From Chryseobacterium aurantiacum (GTDB lineage Bacteria; Bacteroidota; Bacteroidia; Flavobacteriales; Weeksellaceae): a DNA stretch of 64,000 nt. Position 1 is the first letter of the stretch. Every line of letters begins with the position of its first letter. The stretch spans positions 1 to 64,000 of the forward strand of contig NZ_PXUE01000001.1 of assembly GCF_003020585.1 (NCBI RefSeq). The letters run 5' to 3'. The position numbers and the translations under genes are program-made. Of the stretch, positions 8,243 to 16,135 are shown piece after piece. The notes beneath the pieces are model-generated. The model worked only from the letters and a program-made list of their open reading frames with translations. It was not told where the DNA came from and made no database searches.

Positions 8243-9763
8243 CTACTGTAACCACCAAGGTTTAGAGTTAATGTTATCATTCCCTCCATACTGAGAAGTA
8301 AGGGCTGCCTTTAAATTTGCATTGTTATAGCTATATTCGGATTGAGGATATCTGAATCTGAATGGTGCCGGAACGCCTGCCTTTAAAGGATAGTTTGGAT
8401 ATCCTGTTCTTAAATAATCATAATAGGAAGTCCATTGTGCCTGATGGAACATGGTCATGTACTTTTGAGTGATGATTTTTTCCACCTGGGTTTCTAATGG
8501 TGCAGAATTATTATAAACGACCAAAGGAGTGATAAGGTATTGGTTTACATCAAAACCTGAGAAATACTGTCCTGGATTTTTTACATACGTCTGATAGAAA
8601 GTAAAACTGGCCTTGATTGCATTGTCATAGTGCGTTTTTGCTGATCCTGAGATCCATCCTCTGGCAGAGGCTTCTGCTAAAATAAATTCTAATTCTGAAT
8701 AGCTTAGTACTGACGAGGGCTCGTTGGTAGCATCTTTGTAAAAACGATCGTTTACCTTAGAGATATTTTTTGCAGTGATTAAAGCGGCGTTATCAGAATA
8801 AGGAGATGTAGGGTTTCCTCCATTATATCCTGTAAAATCTGTAATGGCTTTTCCTGCTTCCTTAGCTCCTGTAGTTTGGGCTGCAAATGTGAATAATCGG
8901 GGATCATGTCTGTCTTTAAACAGATTAATGAAATAATCGGCCATATATAAACTAGATCCATATCCACTGTTGTTGAACATGCTGTATCTGCTGTCTGCAG
9001 TATCAGCAAACTTAAGTTCTCCGTTGTCAGAAATAGAAGTCATTAAAGGCTGGCTTCCTGCAATGGCTGCAAATTCTGTTGCAATGTTGTAGCTTCCAAC
9101 CGTAGTTTTTTTAGATAAGGTCATCAGTATTTTCAATCGGAAAGAATTGATCAGTTTTTTCCATTTTAAAGCATCTCCGCTGAAAACAATATCGCCCTCA
9201 ATTTTATCATTGGTATTGATCAGATCATTGGCCTCTTTTAATTCTGATAAAATTCCGGACATGATAGCGTCCTGAGTGTCATATTTTGGCTGTGTAATTC
9301 CGGATTCACCTTTGGCTGCTTCAGAATAAGGAGCACTCCCTACTCTTAAGCTTATATTAAAAAAATGATAGGCCCTGTAAAATTTTCCAATGGCGATATA
9401 ATTTTTATTATTGATCTTCTCTGCTTCCTGCATCATTTTTCCTGTATTCAAAAGCCCTTTGGTATAAACCTCGAAAGAAGTATCATTCCATTTCATGTAC
9501 TGATATTTATTCTCTCCATCTGTACCAATCATCATTCTGGAAGCATACATATTATCACTATCTACCTGAAAAGTATATTTTGAAATATAGGTTAGAAGAT
9601 ATTTTGGATCAATACTGGCCGGATCATTTGGATTTTCATTAATAGTATCCAGGCTGGATTCGCACGAAGTTAATGCTAATGCTCCTGCAATAAGGATAGA
9701 TTTTATGTTGAGCCACTTTGCAGTTTGTCTTGCTCTAGTGATCACATTGATATTATTTTTCAT
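8243..9763 (-). CDS. SusD/RagB-like surface lipoprotein (first pair)
   Basis: The 506-residue protein has a long N-terminal stretch, then a hydrophobic segment ending in the lipobox LTSC (Cys about 33). The mature part begins ESSLDTINENPNDPASIDPKYLL, characteristic of the SusD-like_2 branch. Helical repeats with YRAYHFFNISLRVGSAPYSEA and a late KYMTMFHQAQWTSYYDYLRTGYP segment also fit SusD-like proteins. Such lipoproteins sit on the cell surface as the lid of their SusC partner and capture ligands. The start is 19 bp after the stop of the SusC gene, and a phospholipase C gene follows. By association the ligand may be a phospholipid product rather than a glycan. The N-terminus before the lipobox is longer than usual, so a start at an internal codon is possible. 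Confidence 0.92.
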   Translation of the reverse strand: MKNNINVITRARQTAKWLNIKSILIAGALALTSCESSLDTINENPNDPASIDPKYLLTYISKYTFQVDSDNMYASRMMIGTDGENKYQYMKWNDTSFEVYTKGLLNTGKMMQEAEKINNKNYIAIGKFYRAYHFFNISLRVGSAPYSEAAKGESGITQPKYDTQDAIMSGILSELKEANDLINTNDKIEGDIVFSGDALKWKKLINSFRLKILMTLSKKTTVGSYNIATEFAAIAGSQPLMTSISDNGELKFADTADSRYSMFNNSGYGSSLYMADYFINLFKDRHDPRLFTFAAQTTGAKEAGKAITDFTGYNGGNPTSPYSDNAALITAKNISKVNDRFYKDATNEPSSVLSYSELEFILAEASARGWISGSAKTHYDNAIKASFTFYQTYVKNPGQYFSGFDVNQYLITPLVVYNNSAPLETQVEKIITQKYMTMFHQAQWTSYYDYLRTGYPNYPLKAGVPAPFRFRYPQSEYSYNNANLKAALTSQYGGNDNINSKPWWLQ

Positions 9764-9782
9764 TGTATTGACGTACTTTTAA

Positions 9783-12700
9783 TTAAAACTTAAGATTGAA
9801 TCCTATTCCAAACCATCTGCTTGATGGATCCTGAATATCATTTGTGATGTCACCCGTTCTTCCTGATCTGATTTGGAAGTCAGGATCAGAATAAAGGTTC
9901 TTGGATTTTTTCCACATAGCTAGGTTGTAGGCAGAAATGTTGGCAGTGAAGCCCTTGATCATTCCCCTTGGATTCAATAAAGAAGAGAAATCATATTCTA
10001 ATACTACAGACCTTAGCTTGATGAATGTTCTGTCGAAAACATTCGCAAATTCTTCACTTTCATCCTGAGTTACTCTTGCTTGGTAAGGATAGTTCTGGGC
10101 CCAGTCCTGGAAGCTGATGGCTGTTGTATGCGGAGTATAAAGCCCTGTAGCAGGGTTGTAGTTTACCCCATCCGGTACGAAATAATAACTTCCCGGTTTA
10201 GCGTATTCAAGATCCCTGTAAGCAACAGAATTAGGATGTTTTCCTCCCCACCACATTTTTTCAACCACCTGAGATCTCATCACGCCACCAATGCTTCCAT
10301 CGATCCCAATATTTAGAGATAGTTTCTTATACTTGAAGCTGTTGTTAAAGCCAAATGTCCAGTCCGGATTGAAATGTCCCAGATTGCTTGGTGTATTTGC
10401 TCTGGTTGGCATTCCCGATTTAGCATCCAGAATTACTTTTCCGTCCGGAGATTTTTGCCAGGTGTAGTCATAGTAGCTGTCCATTCTTTCACCTAACTTG
10501 ATATTATTATAGTTAGGCATATTATCATAAATGGAAGTCAGCTTTTGTTCATATGTACTCCAGTTGATTAGAGTTTTCCAAGTAAAATCAGATGTTTTTA
10601 CAGGAACAAGTCCCAAGGAAACCTCGAATCCTTTTGTTGTATACTCATTTCCGTTTACATACTGGGAAATGAATCCGGATGACTCAGCACTCGGAAATTC
10701 AAGAATGTTGTTGTAATCCAAAGTTCTGAAGTAAGTTGCATCTAAGGTAATTCTGTTTTTGAGGAAGCCTGCACTTAATCCTAGTTCATAAGATTTTGTC
10801 TGCTCAGGTTTTAAAGAGTTTTCTATATTCAGAATTGTTGGATAAAGGTAGGTTGGGTTTCCATTGAAAGTAATTCCTTTATTATTCAAATAATAATTTC
10901 TGATTGAGTAAGGCTGGAAGTCATAAGCCACTTTTGCCCATGAAGCAGAAAGTTTTAGCATATTGATAGATTCCGGAAGCTTTACCAGATTGGAAATTAC
11001 AGCACTTATGGAAGCAGATGGATAAAAATAAGATCTGTTGGCCTTAGGTAATGTGGAAGACCAGTCATTACGTCCGGAAATATTGATGAAAAAAGCATTG
11101 TACAACCCAATATCAATAGTAGAATAGGCACTGTAGATCAGCTTTTCTTTTAGATAAGAATATTTTTTGATGGCTCCTATGGAATTTTCCATTGTATACA
11201 CTTCAGGAATCCTTAAACCATCTGTAGAGGTTTCATTATTGTTGTTTTTGTAGTAGAATGTGGAACCTCCGGCATTGATGGTAAAGTCAAAATTTTCAGA
11301 AATCTTTTTCTTGTACGTAGCCAATACATCGTAGTTAAGATTCCAGGTTTTTAGATCTTTCAATATATACCCTCCACTTCTTGGCGCATTATAATTGAAG
11401 TAAGAATAAGGGCTGAAAGTTTCCGTCTTGCTATGATTTTCTACAATGGAAGCTTTACCTTTTATAGAAAAATCCTGAGTTGCCTTGTATTCCAATCCGG
11501 CCTGTGCATTGATGATATTGGTTCTGTTTTGGTTTTTATAATATTCAGCTCCAAACCAGGGGTTATTGTACCATGCATAGTTCCAGTTGGCTTGTGAAGT
11601 ACCTTCTTTTCCGGGAACCCACATATGATTTCTCAGTGCATTTCCGTCCACATCACCACCCATCCAGATCAGTATTGTGTACATGTGTCCGCTAGGGTTG
11701 TAATCATAATTTGGAACATTGGGTGTAAAGGCCTGATTAAAGTTAAATTTTGTATCCAATATAAGCTTGTCTCCCAAATGATTTTCAGAGGAGAAATTAA
11801 TCCCGTATTTCTGGAGATAAGAATTAGGAACCCTGTCATCATAATTCATGAAGTTCCCGGAAAGCCTGTATATATCCTTATTATTCCTGTAGCTGATCGC
11901 AAAATTATTGTTATTGATAACCGCAGGCTTTAAAAATGTATCTAAGTTATTATGATACTTCCAGTCAATCGGAACCCTTTCGTATCTTGATTTATCATTA
12001 TACTGAGTTCCTGTAACAGCTCCATACCAAGGCGTGATTTGTCCTGTTACTTTATCTCTGATAGGGCTGTTCCATTGGGCAATCTGCAATCCCGGAACAA
12101 ACTTTGGTCCCCAGATCATATCTCCATCATTCACCCCGCCATCAGCACCGTCCCAGAATTCATATTTTCCATGAGATCCGTTACCATATTCTGTCTGGGT
12201 CTTTGGAAGATTAGTAAATCCCCCTGTAATCATGGTATTTTGAGAAAATTCTACAGAAAACCCTTTCTTTTTAGCACTTTTTGTGGTAATCAGAATAGCT
12301 CCGTATCTCCCTCTTGAACCATATAAAGCAGAAGCCGGAGCTCCTTTCAGTACGTTGACATTCTCTATATTGTTGGGATCCAGATTTTGAAAAACTTCCT
12401 TTTCCACAATTACACCGTCAATTACAAAAACCAAATTGGAATTTCCTCTCAATGTAAATTGGGGAGCCTGTTGCATCCCCGTTGGATTGGAAACATTAAG
12501 ACCGGCTACCTGTCCAGAGAAGAGATTCCCGATGCTTGGAGTTGTAATGGTCTCAAACTGCTTGGTTCCTACTTCTTGCGTAGAATATCCTATCTTTTCT
12601 TTCTTTTTAGCAATCCCCAAGGCAGTGATGACAACTCCTTCAATCTGCTTTTCATTGGTTTTCTTTAAAACAACCGAATATTCCTTTTTTGAGGAAACTT

Positions 12701-12941
12701 CCACGGTGTAAACAGAAAAGTCAGGTGAAAAGAATTCGAGAATATCTTTGGGATTAGCTGAAATGGTGAAATTACCATTTTCATCAGTCATGGCGGTCTT
12801 TCCTGTGTTTTTATCGGTGATATTTACACCCGATACACTGGTGCCGTTTTCAGATTTTACATTTCCAGAAATGTTAATTTCCTGAGCCGTAATATATAAG
12901 GGAAGTAAAAAAACTGCAAATGTAGCTAAAGCTTTCTTCAT
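9783..12941 (-). CDS. SusC/RagA-type TonB-dependent outer-membrane receptor (first pair)
   Basis: The protein has 1052 residues from the ATG at 12941. It has a signal peptide (about 1-20), a carboxypeptidase-regulatory-like domain (about 22-95, ISGNVKSENGTSVSGVNITDKNTGK), then a plug domain containing FVIDGVIVEKEVFQNLDPNNIENVNVLKGAPASALYGSRG in segments, and a 22-strand-type barrel ending in a C-terminal phenylalanine. These receptors import large ligands with TonB energy, using the SusD partner as lid. An upstream in-frame TTG (12956) is unlikely as the start because it lies in the TAAATTTG promoter box. The gene heads the operon with SusD and a phospholipase C. Substrate is inferred from that neighbour only. 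Confidence 0.94.
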   Translation of the reverse strand: MKKALATFAVFLLPLYITAQEINISGNVKSENGTSVSGVNITDKNTGKTAMTDENGNFTISANPKDILEFFSPDFSVYTVEVSSKKEYSVVLKKTNEKQIEGVVITALGIAKKKEKIGYSTQEVGTKQFETITTPSIGNLFSGQVAGLNVSNPTGMQQAPQFTLRGNSNLVFVIDGVIVEKEVFQNLDPNNIENVNVLKGAPASALYGSRGRYGAILITTKSAKKKGFSVEFSQNTMITGGFTNLPKTQTEYGNGSHGKYEFWDGADGGVNDGDMIWGPKFVPGLQIAQWNSPIRDKVTGQITPWYGAVTGTQYNDKSRYERVPIDWKYHNNLDTFLKPAVINNNNFAISYRNNKDIYRLSGNFMNYDDRVPNSYLQKYGINFSSENHLGDKLILDTKFNFNQAFTPNVPNYDYNPSGHMYTILIWMGGDVDGNALRNHMWVPGKEGTSQANWNYAWYNNPWFGAEYYKNQNRTNIINAQAGLEYKATQDFSIKGKASIVENHSKTETFSPYSYFNYNAPRSGGYILKDLKTWNLNYDVLATYKKKISENFDFTINAGGSTFYYKNNNNETSTDGLRIPEVYTMENSIGAIKKYSYLKEKLIYSAYSTIDIGLYNAFFINISGRNDWSSTLPKANRSYFYPSASISAVISNLVKLPESINMLKLSASWAKVAYDFQPYSIRNYYLNNKGITFNGNPTYLYPTILNIENSLKPEQTKSYELGLSAGFLKNRITLDATYFRTLDYNNILEFPSAESSGFISQYVNGNEYTTKGFEVSLGLVPVKTSDFTWKTLINWSTYEQKLTSIYDNMPNYNNIKLGERMDSYYDYTWQKSPDGKVILDAKSGMPTRANTPSNLGHFNPDWTFGFNNSFKYKKLSLNIGIDGSIGGVMRSQVVEKMWWGGKHPNSVAYRDLEYAKPGSYYFVPDGVNYNPATGLYTPHTTAISFQDWAQNYPYQARVTQDESEEFANVFDRTFIKLRSVVLEYDFSSLLNPRGMIKGFTANISAYNLAMWKKSKNLYSDPDFQIRSGRTGDITNDIQDPSSRWFGIGFNLKF

Positions 12942-12953
12942 TTTTTTTGAATG

Positions 12954-12961
12954 CAAATTTA
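12954..12961 (-). promoter_or_regulatory. Flavobacterial -7 box of the SusCD-phospholipase operon
   Basis: TAAATTTG on the minus strand matches the Bacteroidota -7 consensus TAnnTTTG. It sits 13-20 nt upstream of the ATG at 12941, and I see no good TTG -33 element. It implies a very short 5' leader. Confidence 0.5.
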
Positions 12962-13098
12962 GCCGGGCATTATTACCTATACTTTACGATCATATTAAAA
13001 TAAAAATACGATTTATACATTTTTTAACAGAAATAATTAACAAAAGGGTAAAGTGAAAAAGAGCTTTTGTGTAAGGATTTTTGCTTTATTATAAGTTG

Positions 13099-13221
13099 AA
13101 CCACAAAGGTCACAAAAGTATTGTTATACCAATGTTTTAAAGTTTTAGGAAATCTAAAATAAGACAACAAAAAAAGTTGATATAAGATGAAAATCCAATA
13201 TTTAAAATAACTTTTGTGGTT
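13099..13221. repeat. Spaced inverted repeat in the 12962-13239 intergenic region
   Basis: AACCACAAA (13099-13107) is matched by TTTGTGGTT (13213-13221) about 105 bp away. The left copy extends imperfectly (AACCACAAAGGTCACAAAAGT against the complement of ACTTTTGTGGTT). It may be a degenerate dispersed intergenic repeat. No gene is visible between the arms. Confidence 0.35.
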
Positions 13222-13239
13222 GAAAAATATTTAGACAAT

Positions 13240-14844
13240 TTAAAATCTACTCAAAATACCCCAATGGATCTTGATGTCATTGAATTTGAATGGGTTCCCG
13301 AATTCATTACCATTTGACAGCTGAAAACTCATCAGCCCGATGGGGATAAAGAAATTGAAACCTAGCCCAACGCTGTAGAGCTTGGGTTTTACATTCAATG
13401 ATTTATTATTGAGTTGTCCATATTGCCCAAAGAGGTCAAAGAAAGCTTGATTGCCAATGAGGTACCGATATTCTAAGCTTCCGTAATAATAAAAATCTGC
13501 GGCGAGGGAGTTTTCATTAAATCCCCGCATGGAATTCCAGCCTCCGAAGCGATACAATTCGTTGGCCGAAAACTCTATTTTAGAATCCATCATGGCACCT
13601 TCTCCTTTAATATTCAGGAAATGGTTCCCGGAAATATGATAATTGTGCTCCCCAAAAAAGTAAAACTGGTTTTGGGTAGATTTAATATTTCCTTTGGTAT
13701 AAGTTGTTGTTAAGTAATCATATCCTGCATTGATCCTTGTTTTGTAAAGAAAAAGATCAATATCGGTAGGCTCGGTCATTTCAAACCATATCCCGATTCC
13801 TCTTTTGTTGTAATCCTTTCCCTGAACATACAATGAATCAATAATAGTGGATGTTTCCAGAGTCGCTCGAAGACCAATTTTATTCCGATTGTTGATGTGA
13901 TAATAGAAAGCAGGAAGAAACTTTACGTTGGCAAAGGTAGAATCCTGTCTGTAGATATTCACCTTGGTATTCATCCCCACATTGGATTTAAAAAGATAAG
14001 GGATGTCTACCTGAAGATCAAAGGTTTGCCCTTTGTCTGGGTTTCTCTGCCAGTAAAGATTAACTGCTTCAAAACCATTGAACATATTCCTGAAATTCAC
14101 GTTCATGGTACCGTTTAGGGTAAACTTATCAGATTTGTCATTTCCAAAACCAATTACCCCATCAAAGGTATTGGTCTTTTTTTTCTCCAAAAACAGGTAA
14201 ATATTGGTAGAATCTTTGGTGAATAAAGTCTGTGGCTGTCTTTCAAGCATGACAAAAGGATGGCTTTGGAAATTCTTATTAATGGCCAGCAAGTTTTTGT
14301 CATCATAGTTTTTGCCCTTAAATTCTTTTTCAAGGTTTTTGATGAATCGTTTGGGAACCTTATCGTAACCTTTTATGACGAAACCATTGATCGTTCTTTT
14401 ATCATTTTTGTTGATATCCAGCTCTACAATCGGAAATCCATTTTTTTGTCCCTTATATTTAGACTTAATTCTACTGAAGGAATATCCGTCATCAATATAG
14501 CTTTTATTGATGCTTTTCTTGGTTGAGTCTAAATTTTTAGTAAAAAAATCTTTCTGAACTTTCAGCTTTTGAACAATGGAATCGGAAAGGTTAACATAGG
14601 TTTCATTGAAGTTCTTCCCTTTGTCATAAAAAATTTCCGTGCTGTCTCCTTTTATTTTTACATCTTTTAGCTGGGTGAAGAAATAGTTACTTTGAGCCAG
14701 AGAATCCAGATATTTTACCGCAGAAACAGAATCTTTTACTTTTTTTCTGACCTTGGTTTCAGTATCAATTAGCCAATACTGCTTTTTCTGCGCTTGTATA
14801 AAAACGCAGAAGAGCACAAAAAATATTTTTAAAAACAGCTTCAA
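13240..14844 (-). CDS. Omp85/BamA-superfamily outer-membrane protein
   Basis: The 534-residue protein has a signal peptide (about 1-18). Residues about 20-235 have the alternating alpha-beta pattern of POTRA-like modules, including RTINGFVIKGYDKVPKRFIKN and YDDKNLLAINKNFQ. From about 240 to the end the sequence is beta-barrel in pattern. It carries FGGWNSMRGFNENSL, the position of the conserved RGF motif in loop 6 of BamA and TpsB barrels, and ends in phenylalanine. This supports a two-partner-secretion-like or assembly-factor barrel, but it is shorter than BamA and no cognate substrate gene is adjacent. It is monocistronic between the SusCD operon and a dehydrogenase. A specific function is not assignable. 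Confidence 0.8.
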   Translation of the reverse strand: MKLFLKIFFVLFCVFIQAQKKQYWLIDTETKVRKKVKDSVSAVKYLDSLAQSNYFFTQLKDVKIKGDSTEIFYDKGKNFNETYVNLSDSIVQKLKVQKDFFTKNLDSTKKSINKSYIDDGYSFSRIKSKYKGQKNGFPIVELDINKNDKRTINGFVIKGYDKVPKRFIKNLEKEFKGKNYDDKNLLAINKNFQSHPFVMLERQPQTLFTKDSTNIYLFLEKKKTNTFDGVIGFGNDKSDKFTLNGTMNVNFRNMFNGFEAVNLYWQRNPDKGQTFDLQVDIPYLFKSNVGMNTKVNIYRQDSTFANVKFLPAFYYHINNRNKIGLRATLETSTIIDSLYVQGKDYNKRGIGIWFEMTEPTDIDLFLYKTRINAGYDYLTTTYTKGNIKSTQNQFYFFGEHNYHISGNHFLNIKGEGAMMDSKIEFSANELYRFGGWNSMRGFNENSLAADFYYYGSLEYRYLIGNQAFFDLFGQYGQLNNKSLNVKPKLYSVGLGFNFFIPIGLMSFQLSNGNEFGNPFKFNDIKIHWGILSRF

Positions 14845-14949
14845 TTCTCAGTGTATTTAAACCATAGATGGGTTGCTAAAATTTAAAATAAGCTTACTCC
14901 TCCCTAATGGTTTAAAGTAATTATTAAATAACTTTTTATAAAACTGAAA

Positions 14950-15738
14950 CTAGTCCAGTTTATTATACTTCTTCATCAAATTCTCATAAACTCCCTGCGG
15001 AAGAATCCATTTCAATGGAACTCCTATTTTCTGCCCGAATTTACCAAAATAATAATGAGCTTTCCATTTATTCTTCCCTAAAAGTTTTTCAATGTATTCT
15101 GCCACTTCTATAGGTTCGGTTCCTTCGTTCACATGGGCATTCATCAAAGAATATACTTTGTCAAATACATTTTTATAGGGTTGGGAAACCTGAGCAATGA
15201 CTCTGTTTTCTGCAATATTGGTTTTAATATCTCCCAGGTGAAGAGAACATACCTCAATATTCCAAGGGTAAACTTCATACCTCATCGCCTCAGTTACTTT
15301 ATCCAGAGCAGATTTTGATGCCGAATAAAACCCGCGGAATGGTAATCCCATTTCACTTCCGATACTGGAAACATTAATGATTTTTCCGAATTTGTTTTCA
15401 CGCATTTTGGGAAGTACAGCGCTCATCATCTGAACAGGACCTGCCAAATTCAGACTGAAAAGTTTTAGAATATCTTCCTTAGTAGAATCCTCTACGGCAC
15501 CTACCATTCCCATTCCTGCATTATTAATCAATACATCAATTCTGGTTTCGGTTTTCAGAACCTCGGCAATGGCGTTTTGAACAGCAGTGTTGTCGGTAAC
15601 ATCCGTAGGTATCGATTTGAAATACTGGCTTTCCGTATGCTTTCTGCTTAAACCATATACTTTGTTCCCTTTTTTACCAAAATATTCAGCTAATGCAAAT
15701 CCAATCCCTGATGAGGTTCCTGTAATGATAATGGTCAT
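14950..15738 (-). CDS. Short-chain dehydrogenase/reductase (SDR)
   Basis: This 262-residue classical SDR has the NAD(P)-binding motif TGTSSGIGFALAEYFG near the N-terminus, the structural NNAGMG motif near residue 83, a catalytic Ser in NVSSIGSE, and the catalytic YSASK tetrad residues at about 147-151. It is a cytoplasmic oxidoreductase of unknown substrate. The C-terminal part (HVNEGTEPIEVAEYIEKLLGKNKWKAHYYFGKFGQKIGVPLK in segments) fits the group acting on lipids or retinol-like substrates, but that is weak. It is a single gene, with no operon partner close by. Confidence 0.92.
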   Translation of the reverse strand: MTIIITGTSSGIGFALAEYFGKKGNKVYGLSRKHTESQYFKSIPTDVTDNTAVQNAIAEVLKTETRIDVLINNAGMGMVGAVEDSTKEDILKLFSLNLAGPVQMMSAVLPKMRENKFGKIINVSSIGSEMGLPFRGFYSASKSALDKVTEAMRYEVYPWNIEVCSLHLGDIKTNIAENRVIAQVSQPYKNVFDKVYSLMNAHVNEGTEPIEVAEYIEKLLGKNKWKAHYYFGKFGQKIGVPLKWILPQGVYENLMKKYNKLD

Positions 15739-15833
15739 TTAATCGTATGATTTTAATAATGTTTTATTCTTCTTTCCTGCACATCTATAGCCGGTTTGGG
15801 ATATCTATGAACAAATGAAAAATCTATTTTCAG

Positions 15834-15841
15834 CAAATGTA
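15834..15841 (-). promoter_or_regulatory. Possible -7 box for the SDR gene
   Basis: TACATTTG on the minus strand fits TAnnTTTG and lies about 95 bp upstream of the dehydrogenase start, in the 397-bp divergent region 15739-16135. No -33 TTG is found at the expected spacing. The rest of that region is AT-rich and shows no open frame or strong hairpin. Confidence 0.35.
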
Positions 15842-16106
15842 AAAAAAGAATAATGAACTATGTTACTTATTGTATCTGAAAATATTTTTAATCCCAACAG
15901 GTTTATTGTCTCCAATTGATTATAAACTTAAACGAAAGTTAATGTCATCTATGCAGAGAATATCAACGGAATGATTACTTTATTTGTTTATGTTGTTGTT
16001 TTACAGTGTTTTAATTAACGATTGTGAGAATTTTTTTTTGATAACGGTTAAAGTTTCTTAATAAAAACATAAGGGAATCTTAATGAGGTGAGGGAATGCG
16101 CTGCTC

Positions 16107-16114
16107 TAATTTTG
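16107..16114 (+). promoter_or_regulatory. -7 box of the second SusCD operon
   Basis: TAATTTTG followed by CA matches the Bacteroidota -7 consensus, 21 nt upstream of the ATG at 16136. It lies inside the extended frame that could start with GTG at 16088, which argues against that upstream start. A canonical -33 TTG is not evident. Confidence 0.5.
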
Positions 16115-16135
16115 CATGTAATTAAAAAGGATGTC